DNA of 64,000 nucleotides, from the NCBI RefSeq assembly GCF_030269325.1, contig NZ_BSTD01000004.1:1026458-1090457 (forward strand). The letters are read 5' to 3'. The stretch's first letter is position 1, and each line of letters begins with the position of its first letter. The notes under the pieces are model-generated. The model had not been told where the DNA came from. It saw nothing but the letters and a program-made list of their open reading frames with translations, and made no database searches. The position numbers and the translations under genes were made by a program. Below are positions 10,850 through 19,148 of this stretch, one piece after another. The DNA comes from Amycolatopsis sp. NBRC 101858. GTDB taxonomy: Bacteria > Actinomycetota > Actinomycetes > Mycobacteriales > Pseudonocardiaceae.

Positions 10850-10878
10850 TTGACCGGGTGTTTTCGCGAACTTAACTT
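10850..10878 (+). promoter_or_regulatory. Promoter of glpFKD
   Basis: TTGACC at 10850-10855 and TAACTT at 10873-10878 are separated by 17 nt. The -10 box is about 43 nt before the glpF start, and the two operators lie directly upstream of the -35 box. Confidence 0.6.
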
Positions 10879-10920
10879 TCACTCACCAGGGGGAATGAAT
10901 GGTCCTTTGTGGAGGAAGCA

Positions 10921-11742
10921 ATGGTGCGAAACCTCAAGGCCCACGGACTCGCCGGCGAGATGGCCGCCGAGTTCGTGGGGACGATGATCCTCATCCTGTT
11001 CGGGTGCGGGGTGGTGGCGCAGGTCGCCGCCGCGGGCATCGGGGACCACGACAGCATCGCCTGGGCCTGGGGCCTCGGTGTCACGCTCGGTGTCTACGTC
11101 GCTTCGCGGATCAGCGGCGCGCACCTGAACCCGGCCGTGACCGTCGCCCTCGCGGTCTTCAAGGGCTTCGAATGGCGCAAGGTCGCCCCCTACGCCCTGG
11201 CCCAGACCGCCGGCGCGTTCCTCGCCGCGCTGCTCGTGCGCTGGAACTACACCGAAGTGCTCAATGCCAAGGACCCCGGTCTCACGATCAAGACCCAGGG
11301 CGTGTTCTCCACCCTCCCGGGTAACGGCACGCTCCCGGTGGGTGACTGGGGCGCCTTCCGCGACCAGATCATCGGCACCGCGATCCTCGTCCTGGTGATC
11401 TTCGCCATCACCGACCTCCGCAACACCTCGCCGGGCGCGAACCTGGCCCCGGTCGTCGTCGGCTTCCTCGTCGTCGCGATCGGCATGGCCTGGGGCACCA
11501 ACGCCGGCTACGCGATCAACCCGGCCCGCGACTTCGGCCCGCGCCTGGCCTCCTGGCTGACCGGCTACGACACGGCGTGGTCCGACCAGTACGGCTTCCC
11601 CTACTGGTGGATCCCGATCGTGGCGCCCGTCGTCGGGGCGGTGATCGGCGGCGGGATCTACAAGTTCCTCATCGAGCGCCACCTGCCCGCCGGGGACCCG
11701 CTGGACGCCATGCCCGCCAAGGACTTCGAGACCGCCGCCTGA
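10921..11742 (+). CDS. glpF: Glycerol uptake facilitator (aquaglyceroporin)
   Basis: A 273-aa MIP-family channel. ATG 10921 was chosen because GGAGG ends 6 nt upstream; the in-frame GTG at 10909 lies at that ribosome site. Six hydrophobic helices are visible, with the two half-helix signatures HLNPAVTV (NPA at 70-72) and AINPARDFGPR (NPA at 200-202). The aspartate after the second NPAR is characteristic of glycerol-conducting members. It admits glycerol for the kinase encoded 14 nt downstream. Confidence 0.95.
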   Translation: MVRNLKAHGLAGEMAAEFVGTMILILFGCGVVAQVAAAGIGDHDSIAWAWGLGVTLGVYVASRISGAHLNPAVTVALAVFKGFEWRKVAPYALAQTAGAFLAALLVRWNYTEVLNAKDPGLTIKTQGVFSTLPGNGTLPVGDWGAFRDQIIGTAILVLVIFAITDLRNTSPGANLAPVVVGFLVVAIGMAWGTNAGYAINPARDFGPRLASWLTGYDTAWSDQYGFPYWWIPIVAPVVGAVIGGGIYKFLIERHLPAGDPLDAMPAKDFETAA

Positions 11743-11756
11743 GAAGGAGCACGACC

Positions 11757-13274
11757 ATGCCGGACTTCGTCGGTGCCGTCGACCAGGGCACCACCAGCAC
11801 CCGCTTCATGATCTTCGACCACGGCGGTAACGAGATCGCCCGCCACCAGCTCGAGCACGAGCAGATCCTGCCCAAGCCGGGCTGGGTCGAGCACGACGCC
11901 ACCGAGATCTGGGAACGCACCCGCTCGGTCATCGCGACCGCGCTGAACAAGGCCAACCTGACCGCGGGTGACCTCGCCGCGCTCGGCATCACCAACCAGC
12001 GCGAGACCACCGTCGTGTGGAACCGCCGCACCGGCCGCCCGTACCACAACGCGATCGTCTGGCAGGACACCCGCACCGACCGGATCGCCTCCGCATTGGA
12101 GCGCGAGGGCAAGGGCGACGTCATCCGCCGCAAGGCCGGCCTCCCGCCCGCGACGTACTTCTCCGGCGGCAAGCTGCAGTGGATCCTCGAAAACGTCGAC
12201 GGCGTGCGCGAAGACGCCGAGCTGGGTGACGCCCTCTTCGGCACCACCGACTCGTGGCTCATCTGGAACCTCACCGGCGGCCCGGACGGCGGCGTCCACG
12301 TCACCGACCCGACCAACGCGTCGCGCACCATGCTGATGGACCTCGAAACCCTCGACTGGGACGACGAGCTGCTGTCGTTCTTCGGCGTCCCGCGGCAGAT
12401 GCTGCCGAAGATCCGGCCGTCGTCGGACCCCGGCTTCTTCGGCACCACCCGCGCGGACGGCCCGCTCGGCGGCGAGGTGCCGATCACCGGCGTCCTCGGC
12501 GACCAGCAGGCGGCGACCGTCGGGCAGGTCTGCTTCCGGCCCGGCGAGGCCAAGAACACCTACGGCACCGGCAACTTCCTGCTGCTCAACACCGGCCACG
12601 AGCTGGTTCGCTCGAAGCACGGCCTGCTCACCACCCTGTGCTACCAGTTCGGCGACGACAAGCCGGTGTACGCGCTGGAAGGGTCGATCGCCGTCACCGG
12701 GTCGGCCGTGCAGTGGCTGCGCGACCAGCTCGGCATCATCAGCGGCGCGTCGCAGAGCGAAAGCCTGGCCCGCCAGGTCGAGGACAACGGCGGCATCTAC
12801 TTCGTCCCGGCGTTCTCGGGACTGTTCGCGCCGTACTGGCGCTCGGACGCCCGCGGCGCGATCGTCGGGCTCACCCGCGCCACGACCAACGCTCATCTGG
12901 CGCGGGCGACCCTGGAAGCGATCTGCTACCAGACCCGCGACGTCGTCGAAGCCATGCAGAACGACTCGGGCGTCACCCTCGACGTGCTGCGCGTGGACGG
13001 CGGCGTCACCGCGAACGAGCTGTGCATGCAGCTGCAGGCGGACATCCTCGGCGTCCCGGTGTCGAAGCCGGTCGTCGCCGAGACCACCGCGCTCGGCGCC
13101 GCCTACGCGGCCGGGCTGGCCGTCGGCTTCTGGCGGTCGACCGACGAGCTCGAGCGGAACTGGAACGAGGACAAGCGCTGGCAGCCGTCGTGGACGGAAG
13201 AACAGCGTGCCGAGGGCTACGCGGGCTGGCAGAAGGCCGTCGGCCGGACGCTCGACTGGGTGGACGTCGAATGA
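11757..13274 (+). CDS. glpK: Glycerol kinase, standard length
   Basis: A 505-aa FGGY kinase starting at ATG 11757 behind GAAGGAG. The motifs DQGTTSTRF, NQRETTVVWNR, WQDTRTDRI, GDQQAATVGQ, TYGTGNFLLLNTG and DGGVTANELCMQ are all present, and the protein ends where glycerol kinases normally end. It makes glycerol-3-phosphate for the GlpD encoded next. It is clearly paralogous to the kinase part of the fused enzyme at 7715-9664, which lacks this operon setting. Confidence 0.95.
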   Translation: MPDFVGAVDQGTTSTRFMIFDHGGNEIARHQLEHEQILPKPGWVEHDATEIWERTRSVIATALNKANLTAGDLAALGITNQRETTVVWNRRTGRPYHNAIVWQDTRTDRIASALEREGKGDVIRRKAGLPPATYFSGGKLQWILENVDGVREDAELGDALFGTTDSWLIWNLTGGPDGGVHVTDPTNASRTMLMDLETLDWDDELLSFFGVPRQMLPKIRPSSDPGFFGTTRADGPLGGEVPITGVLGDQQAATVGQVCFRPGEAKNTYGTGNFLLLNTGHELVRSKHGLLTTLCYQFGDDKPVYALEGSIAVTGSAVQWLRDQLGIISGASQSESLARQVEDNGGIYFVPAFSGLFAPYWRSDARGAIVGLTRATTNAHLARATLEAICYQTRDVVEAMQNDSGVTLDVLRVDGGVTANELCMQLQADILGVPVSKPVVAETTALGAAYAAGLAVGFWRSTDELERNWNEDKRWQPSWTEEQRAEGYAGWQKAVGRTLDWVDVE

Positions 13275-13305
13275 GGGCCGTGGAGTGATGATGAGGAGGA
13301 ACACC

Positions 13306-14994
13306 GTGACAGCACTTTCCCCGCAGTACCGCGCGGACGCACTGCGGAAACTGGTGCGCGAAGAGGTCGACGTCCTGGTCGTCGGCGGGGGAGTGACCGG
13401 CGCCGGGGTCGCGCTCGACGCGGCGTCGCGCGGGTTGTCCGTCGCGCTGGTCGAGGCCCGCGACTTCGCCGCCGGCACGTCCAGCCGGTCGTCCAAGCTG
13501 ATCCACGGCGGCCTGCGTTACCTGGAGCAGCTGGACTTCAAGCTGGTGCGCGAAGCGCTCAAGGAACGCGGGCTGCTGCTGCAGACGCTGGCCCCGCACC
13601 TGGTGCGGCCGGTCAAGTTCCTGGTGCCGCTGAAGCACCGGGTGTGGGAGCGCGGCTACATCGGCGCCGGCGTCACGCTGTACGACACGCTCGGCGGAGC
13701 CCGGGCGCTGCCGCGGCACCGGCACCTGTCCAAGCGCGGGGCCGCCAAGGTGGCGCCCGGCCTGGCCGACGACGCGCTGATCGGCGCGATCCAGTACTAC
13801 GACGCCCAGGTCGACGACGCCCGCCACACGATGACGATCGCGCGGACGGCCGCCGAGCAGGGCGCTTCGGTGCTGACGCGGGCTCGCGTGACGTCGCTGC
13901 TGCGCGACGGCGAGCGCGTCGTCGGGGCGAAGGTCGTGGACCGCGAGAGCGGCGCCGAAATCGAGGTGCGCGCTCGCACCGTGGTGGCGGCGACCGGCGT
14001 CTGGAGCGACGACATGGCGGAGGCGGCCGGGATCCCCGCGCCGTTCACCGTGCGCGCGTCGAAGGGCATCCACCTGGTGGTGCCGCGCGAGAAGATCGAC
14101 CTGGACACCGGGCTGATCCTGCGCACCGAGAAGAGCGTGCTGTTCGTCATCCCGTGGGGCAAGCACTGGCTCGTCGGCACCACCGACACGGAGTGGGACC
14201 TCGACCGCGAGCACCCGGCGGCGAGCCGCGCGGACGTCGACTACGTGCTGGAGCACCTCAACGCCGTGCTCCGGACGCCGGTGACGCACGACGACATCGA
14301 GGGCGTCTACGCGGGACTGCGCCCGCTGCTCGCGGCGAAGGCGGCCGCGACGACGAAGCTGTCGCGGGAGCACGCGGTGGCGCACCCGGTGCCGGGCCTG
14401 GTGATCGTGGCCGGCGGCAAGTACACGACGTACCGGGTGATGGCCGCGGACGCGGTCGACGTCGTGGTCGAGGAGCTGGGCCGCCCGGCCCCGCCGTCGT
14501 GGACCGACCGGCTGCCGATCGCCGGCGCCGAGGGGTACCACGAGCTGTGGGCCGACCGCGTTTCGGTCGCTGCGAAGACGGGGCTGCCGCTGCCGCGCGT
14601 CGAGCACCTGCTGCAGCGCTACGGCACGCGGATCTGGAACCTCGTCGAGCTGATCGAGAAGGAGCCTTCGCTGGCCGCGCCGATCACGGACACGTCGGAA
14701 TACCTTCGTGTGGAAGCGGTTTACGCGGTGTCGCACGAGGGCGCGCTGCACCTCGAGGACGTCCTGACCCGGCGGACGCGCATCTCGATCGAGGAACGCG
14801 ACCGCGGCGTGGCGGCGGCCCCGGTGGTCGCCGGGCTGATCGCCCCGCTGCTGGGCTGGGATGCGCACCGGGTCGACCGCGAGGTGGCGAACTACCTCGC
14901 CCGGGTCGAGGCCGAGCGGTCGGCGCAGGAGGCCCCGGACGACGAGGCCGCCAACGCCACTCGCCTCGCGGCCCCGGCGCTGCTGCCGAGCTGA
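13306..14994 (+). CDS. glpD: Aerobic glycerol-3-phosphate dehydrogenase
   Basis: A 562-aa FAD enzyme that oxidises glycerol-3-phosphate to dihydroxyacetone phosphate at the membrane. GTG 13306 is preferred because GAGGAGG (13293-13299) lies 6 nt upstream; ATGs at 13288 and 13291 overlap or precede that site. The N-terminus has the dinucleotide-binding VDVLVVGGGVTGAGVALDA, followed by GTSSRSSKLIHGGLRYLE, and the C-terminal DAO_C domain is complete. It closes the glpFKD unit; the next gene is on the other strand one base after the stop. Confidence 0.95.
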   Translation: MTALSPQYRADALRKLVREEVDVLVVGGGVTGAGVALDAASRGLSVALVEARDFAAGTSSRSSKLIHGGLRYLEQLDFKLVREALKERGLLLQTLAPHLVRPVKFLVPLKHRVWERGYIGAGVTLYDTLGGARALPRHRHLSKRGAAKVAPGLADDALIGAIQYYDAQVDDARHTMTIARTAAEQGASVLTRARVTSLLRDGERVVGAKVVDRESGAEIEVRARTVVAATGVWSDDMAEAAGIPAPFTVRASKGIHLVVPREKIDLDTGLILRTEKSVLFVIPWGKHWLVGTTDTEWDLDREHPAASRADVDYVLEHLNAVLRTPVTHDDIEGVYAGLRPLLAAKAAATTKLSREHAVAHPVPGLVIVAGGKYTTYRVMAADAVDVVVEELGRPAPPSWTDRLPIAGAEGYHELWADRVSVAAKTGLPLPRVEHLLQRYGTRIWNLVELIEKEPSLAAPITDTSEYLRVEAVYAVSHEGALHLEDVLTRRTRISIEERDRGVAAAPVVAGLIAPLLGWDAHRVDREVANYLARVEAERSAQEAPDDEAANATRLAAPALLPS

Positions 14995-14995
14995 G

Positions 14996-15859
14996 CTATG
15001 AGCGGCAGCCGAGTTCGGTGAGGACGTACCGGGCGTTGGCCGAGATGACCGGGTTCGTGTGCCGGTAGTACGGCAGCTGGATCACGGCCATGGACAACGC
15101 CCGGCCGCGGCCGCGGGACCAGGCCGCGTCGTCTGCGCCGAGGACGTCGCGGAAGACCTCGCGGGCCGGCGCGGTCAGCAGGTTCCACGCCGGGATGAGA
15201 TCGCAGGCCGGGTCGCCGGGGCCCGCGGTGGCCCAGTCGAGCACCGCCGTCAGGCGTCCATTGTGGAGCAGCAGGTTGCTCGGCATGAGGTCCCCGTGGA
15301 CCCAGCACTCCGCGCCGGTGGGTGCTTCCAGCGCCTCGCTCCAGACCGCGAGAGCGGTGTCCGGGTCGAAGGGCTCGTCGGTGCGGCTCAGTTCTCCGAT
15401 CGCGGCCCGGGTCGCGCGGTCGAGTGCGGTCAGGGAGCCGCCGCGGTAGGCCAGGGGACCGGCGGCTGTCGTCGTCCGCAGCGCGAGCACGAACTCCGCG
15501 AGGTCTTCGGGCCGGATTGGGCTGCCCTCGAGCGCGGGTGAGCCGTCGAGCCAGCGGTGCACCGCCCACGGCCACGGATAACCCTCGGCGGGTTCGCCGA
15601 CCGCCTCGACGGAGGGGACCGCCACCGGCAGCCCGTGGAGCGCGCTCAGGATGCGGTGTTCCTTCGTCACATCGCCGGCGCCGCCCGCCGTGAGCGGGAG
15701 CCGGACCGTCAGGTCGTCGCCCAGGCGGTACACGGCGTTGACCGTGCCGTCGGAGGCGAGGGGCGTGATCGGGAGGTCCGCCCAGCGCGGGTACTGGGCC
15801 CGCAGCAGCCGCCTGACCAGCGCCGTGTCGATGGCGTGCTCGCCGGCGTGCATCCGCAT
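14996..15859 (-). CDS. APH-family small-molecule phosphotransferase
   Basis: A 287-aa protein of the aminoglycoside/choline kinase (APH) fold. The catalytic loop CWVHGDLMPSNLLL (near residue 182) and the metal-binding LDWATAGPGDPACDL (near 203) are intact, and the N-terminal lobe has the conserved TVNAVYRLGDDLTVRLP strand. The substrate is unknown; most chromosomal members of this type are not resistance genes. It starts at ATG 15859 or the in-frame ATG two codons on, and diverges from argG. Confidence 0.75.
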   Translation of the reverse strand: MRMHAGEHAIDTALVRRLLRAQYPRWADLPITPLASDGTVNAVYRLGDDLTVRLPLTAGGAGDVTKEHRILSALHGLPVAVPSVEAVGEPAEGYPWPWAVHRWLDGSPALEGSPIRPEDLAEFVLALRTTTAAGPLAYRGGSLTALDRATRAAIGELSRTDEPFDPDTALAVWSEALEAPTGAECWVHGDLMPSNLLLHNGRLTAVLDWATAGPGDPACDLIPAWNLLTAPAREVFRDVLGADDAAWSRGRGRALSMAVIQLPYYRHTNPVISANARYVLTELGCRS

Positions 15860-15913
15860 GGATCCACCGAACCACGCACGTCAACGCGGTTTCCGTGACC
15901 CCGGGCACCCCGG

Positions 15914-15953
15914 ATTGCACGACGATGCATGGCCGTGCATAATCATTCGCATG
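15914..15953. promoter_or_regulatory. Possible tandem ARG boxes (ArgR sites)
   Basis: Two approximate palindromes, ATTGCACGACGATGCAT and TGCATAATCATTCGCA, overlap the argG promoter. They resemble ARG-box half-sites (TGCAT...). ArgR control of argG is usual in actinomycetes; the assignment here is inference. Confidence 0.4.
15915..15943 (+). promoter_or_regulatory. argG promoter placed for a leaderless mRNA
   Basis: TTGCAC (15915-15920) and CATAAT (15938-15943), with TG at the extended -10 position, are 17 nt apart. The -10 ends 7 nt before the ATG at 15951, and no ribosome site is present, so transcription should begin at or next to the start codon. Confidence 0.6.
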
Positions 15954-17399
15954 TCCAAGGTGCTCACTTCCCTGCCCGTCGGCGAGCGTGTCGGTATCGC
16001 CTTCTCCGGTGGCCTCGACACTTCCGTAGCGGTCGCGTGGATGCGCGACAAAGGCGCGGTCCCCTGCACCTACACCGCCGACATCGGCCAGTACGACGAG
16101 CCCGACATCGACTCGGTGCCCGGGCGGGCCGGGCAGTACGGCGCCGAGATCGCGCGGCTGGTCGACTGCAAGGAAGCCCTCGTCGAAGAAGGGCTCGCGG
16201 CGCTGACCTGCGGGGCGTTCCACATCCGCACCGGTGGCCGCAGCTACTTCAACACCACCCCGCTCGGCCGCGCGGTCACCGGCACGCTGCTGGTGCGCGC
16301 CATGCTCGAGGACGACGTCCAGATCTGGGGCGACGGCTCCACCTACAAGGGCAACGACATCGAGCGGTTCTACCGCTACGGCCTGCTGGCCAACCCCTCC
16401 CTGCGCGTCTACAAGCCGTGGCTCGACGCGGACTTCGTCACCGAGCTCGGCGGCCGCAAGGAAATGTCGGAGTGGCTGCTGGCCCACGACCTGCCCTACC
16501 GCGACAGCACCGAGAAGGCCTACTCGACCGACGCCAACATCTGGGGCGCCACGCACGAGGCGAAGTCGCTGGAGCACCTGGACACCGGCATCGAGATCGT
16601 CAAGCCCATCATGGGCGTGGCGTTCTGGGACCCCGAGGTCGAGATCGCCGCCGAAGACGTGACCGTCGGGTTCGAGCAGGGCCGGCCGGTGACGCTCAAC
16701 GGCAAGGAGTTCGCCTCCGCCGTGGACCTGGTGCTGGAGGCCAACGCCATCGGCGGCCGCCACGGCCTGGGCATGTCCGACCAGATCGAGAACCGGATCA
16801 TCGAGGCCAAGAGCCGCGGCATCTACGAGGCGCCGGGCATGGCGCTGCTGCACGCGGCCTACGAGCGGCTCGTCAACGCCATCCACAACGAGGACACCCT
16901 CGCCAGCTACCACAACCACGGGCGGCAGCTCGGCCGGCTGATGTACGAAGGCCGCTGGCTGGACCCGCAGGCGATGATGCTGCGCGAGTCGCTGCAGCGC
17001 TGGGTCGGCACCGCGATCACCGGCGAGGTCACGCTGCGGCTGCGCCGCGGCGAGGACTACTCCATCTTGGACACCACCGGCCCGGCGTTCAGCTACCACC
17101 CGGACAAGCTGTCGATGGAGCGGACCGAGGACTCGGCGTTCGGCCCGGTCGACCGGATCGGCCAGCTGACCATGCGCAACCTCGACATCGCGGACTCGCG
17201 GGCCAAGCTCGAGCAGTACGCGAGCATCGGCATGGTCGGCGGGAACTCGCACCCGAAGCTGATCGGCGCCGCCCAGGCGGCCTCGACCGGCCTGATCGGC
17301 GCGATGCCCGAGGGCGGCGCCCAGGTGATCGCGTCCCGCGGCAAGACCGACGACGACGAGTTGCTCGACAGCGCCGCGATGGAGTTCGGCACGGACTGA
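15951..17399 (+). CDS. argG: Argininosuccinate synthase (long, E. coli-like type)
   Basis: A 482-aa enzyme that condenses citrulline and aspartate with ATP in arginine synthesis. The PP-loop motif AFSGGLDTSVA is near residue 18, and the long form shares with E. coli ArgG blocks such as STYKGNDIERFYRYGLL and NANIWG-like YSTDANIWGATHEAKSLEHL. It stands alone, away from any visible arg cluster. The promoter lies directly on the start codon and a hairpin follows the stop. Confidence 0.95.
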   Translation: MSKVLTSLPVGERVGIAFSGGLDTSVAVAWMRDKGAVPCTYTADIGQYDEPDIDSVPGRAGQYGAEIARLVDCKEALVEEGLAALTCGAFHIRTGGRSYFNTTPLGRAVTGTLLVRAMLEDDVQIWGDGSTYKGNDIERFYRYGLLANPSLRVYKPWLDADFVTELGGRKEMSEWLLAHDLPYRDSTEKAYSTDANIWGATHEAKSLEHLDTGIEIVKPIMGVAFWDPEVEIAAEDVTVGFEQGRPVTLNGKEFASAVDLVLEANAIGGRHGLGMSDQIENRIIEAKSRGIYEAPGMALLHAAYERLVNAIHNEDTLASYHNHGRQLGRLMYEGRWLDPQAMMLRESLQRWVGTAITGEVTLRLRRGEDYSILDTTGPAFSYHPDKLSMERTEDSAFGPVDRIGQLTMRNLDIADSRAKLEQYASIGMVGGNSHPKLIGAAQAASTGLIGAMPEGGAQVIASRGKTDDDELLDSAAMEFGTD

Positions 17400-17410
17400 T
17401 TTCGCGTTTC

Positions 17411-17445
17411 CCGAAGGCCACCACGCTCACCGTGGTGGCCTTCGG
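17411..17445. terminator. Hairpin terminator between argG and the oxidoreductase gene
   Basis: A 14-bp perfect stem (17411-17424 with 17432-17445) and a 7-nt loop, 11 nt after the argG stop and 5 nt before the end of the convergent gene. Both converging genes can use it. Confidence 0.85.
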
Positions 17446-17450
17446 TGTGT

Positions 17451-18461
17451 TCAGGGGACGAGCACGACCTTGCCGGTGACGGTGCCGGATTCGGCCAGGG
17501 TCAGCGCTTTCGCGGCTTCGGCCAGCGGGATCCGCGCCGCGACCTGCGCCTCGAGCTGTCCCTTCGCCGCCAAGTCGAAGACGGCCGTCAGGTCCTCGGC
17601 CAGGCGCGCGCGGAACCGGGTGAGGTTCCGCTTGCCGCCCCAGACGTTGTAGAAGTGCGTCCGGCGCCGGTTCGGCAGCGCCTGCCACCACAGCAGCCGG
17701 GCGACCAGCTTCAGCACCGCCGGCTTCGGGTTGCCCCCGGTGTCCTTCGTGGACGCGCTGCCGTAGGCGACCAGCGTCCCGCCGGGAGCCAGCAGCCGGA
17801 AGGAGTCGACGATGCCGGGGCCGCCGACGTGGTCGAAGACGGCGTCGACCCCGCCCGGCGCGAGCTCGCGGACCTGGGCCGGGACGTCGCCGCGGTAGTC
17901 GATGGCGGTCGCGCCGAGCGCGCTGACGACGTCGAGGTTGCGGGCCGAGGCGGTCCCGATCACCTCGATCCCGGCGGCCCGGGCGAGCTGGACGAGCGTG
18001 GTGCCGACGCCGCCGCTCGCGCCGTGGACGAGGATCCGGCCGCCGGCCTTGACTTTCGCGATCCGGTGGAGCATCTGGTACGCCGTGATGCCGTTGACCA
18101 CGAACGTCTCGGCCTCGGCGGCGTCCAGCCCGGCCGGCACCGGGACCAGGTCGGCGGCGGGGACGACGAGGTGGCTGCTCCAGCCGCCGATCTTGGTCAT
18201 GGCGGCCACGCGCCGCCCGACCAGCGCCGGGTCCTCGGCTTCGAGGACGGTGCCGACGACGTCGTACCCGGGCACGAACGGGAACGGCGGCTGGTCGTAG
18301 TACTTCCCGCGGCGCATCTGCTGTTCGGCGAAGGAGATCCCGCTCGCCTCGACGCGGACGAGGGCTTCGCCGGCGCCGGGCCGCGGCAGCTCGCGGTGCT
18401 CGACGCGCAGGCCGTCCGGCTCGACGAGGCCGGGGAGGACGATTTCGGTGGTGGTGGTCAT
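17451..18461 (-). CDS. NADPH:quinone oxidoreductase-like MDR enzyme
   Basis: A 336-aa zinc-independent medium-chain dehydrogenase/reductase. It starts at ATG 18461 behind AAGGAA. The N-terminal GroES-like domain carries VPGYDVVGTV, and the NADP-binding domain begins with ILVHGASGGVGTTLVQLA near residue 143; no structural-zinc cysteine cluster is visible. It probably reduces quinones or reactive carbonyls. The TetR gene lies upstream on the same strand, and a shared 18-nt operator lies in the gap, so it is likely repressed by that TetR protein. Confidence 0.85.
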   Translation of the reverse strand: MTTTTEIVLPGLVEPDGLRVEHRELPRPGAGEALVRVEASGISFAEQQMRRGKYYDQPPFPFVPGYDVVGTVLEAEDPALVGRRVAAMTKIGGWSSHLVVPAADLVPVPAGLDAAEAETFVVNGITAYQMLHRIAKVKAGGRILVHGASGGVGTTLVQLARAAGIEVIGTASARNLDVVSALGATAIDYRGDVPAQVRELAPGGVDAVFDHVGGPGIVDSFRLLAPGGTLVAYGSASTKDTGGNPKPAVLKLVARLLWWQALPNRRRTHFYNVWGGKRNLTRFRARLAEDLTAVFDLAAKGQLEAQVAARIPLAEAAKALTLAESGTVTGKVVLVP

Positions 18462-18483
18462 GGTGCTTTCCTTCCGAGGTGTG

Positions 18484-18501
18484 AGTGACTGGTCAATCAC
18501 T
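18484..18501. promoter_or_regulatory. TetR operator copy 1, AGTGACTGGTCAATCACT
   Basis: Arms AGTGA and TCACT are separated by 8 nt, 22 nt before the oxidoreductase start. The same arms and spacing recur at 19108-19125 in front of the tetR gene. Confidence 0.75.
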
Positions 18502-18534
18502 CGATGAGCGTGCAAAAGGACTTGCTGGTCGGGG

Positions 18535-19104
18535 TCAGTTTTTGCCGGGGTGGCGGATGCCGGCGGCGAGCACGGCAGCCCAGTCGCCGGTGCGCTCGTC
18601 GAGGTCGAGGGTGGCGATGAGGTGGCAGAGCTGGCCGTAGGCGATGAAGCGCTGGACCTGTTCGCCATCGGCGCCGGAGCGTTCGAGGGCGAGTTCGGTG
18701 ACCTTCGCCAGGCCGCGCCGCAGGGCGTCGGCGATCTCGGGCGTGTCGGCGGCCGACTGGGCGTGCACCTGCAGCATGAGCAGGTTCCGGTCGGCGATGA
18801 GCTCGGCGTAGGCGCCACCCATCGCGTAGAGGATCTTGTCGGGGTCTTCGCCATCGGCGCGTGCGGCCCCGTTCGACAGCGCGTGCGCGACGAGCTCGTA
18901 GCACCGATCGAGCGCGGCGACGAAGAGGGAAACCTTGCCGGGGAACAACTTGAAGACGTAGGCGGGGGAGATGTCGGCCTTCGCGGCCACGGCACTGATC
19001 GGCGTGCTGTGGTACCCGCTTTTGGCGAATTCGGCGATGGCGGCGTCGACGACGACGTCCCGCCGGGCGTCGGAGGTGGAGAGCGTGGCACCGCGTTTCG
19101 TCAT
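18535..19104 (-). CDS. TetR-family repressor of the adjacent oxidoreductase
   Basis: A 189-aa TetR regulator starting at ATG 19104. The helix-turn-helix is at residues 15-60 (VVDAAIAEFAKSGYHSTPIS, then DISPAYVFKLFPGKVSLF); the ligand-binding C-terminal domain is divergent. Operators in front of its own gene and in front of the downstream oxidoreductase share AGTGA-N8-TCACT, which points to autoregulation and control of that enzyme. The inducer is probably a reactive electrophile or quinone, by inference. Confidence 0.88.
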   Translation of the reverse strand: MTKRGATLSTSDARRDVVVDAAIAEFAKSGYHSTPISAVAAKADISPAYVFKLFPGKVSLFVAALDRCYELVAHALSNGAARADGEDPDKILYAMGGAYAELIADRNLLMLQVHAQSAADTPEIADALRRGLAKVTELALERSGADGEQVQRFIAYGQLCHLIATLDLDERTGDWAAVLAAGIRHPGKN

Positions 19105-19107
19105 GTG

Positions 19108-19125
19108 AGTGACTGTACACTCACT
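19108..19125. promoter_or_regulatory. TetR operator copy 2, AGTGACTGTACACTCACT
   Basis: It lies 4 nt before the tetR start codon and has the same AGTGA-N8-TCACT form as the site at 18484-18501. Confidence 0.75.
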
Positions 19126-19148
19126 CTTGCCGGCGAGGCAAGCGCGGG

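Noticed and set aside
14996..15859. An antibiotic resistance gene
   Set aside because: The APH fold alone does not show resistance; the sequence is not close to a known resistance enzyme that I recognise and stands among housekeeping genes.
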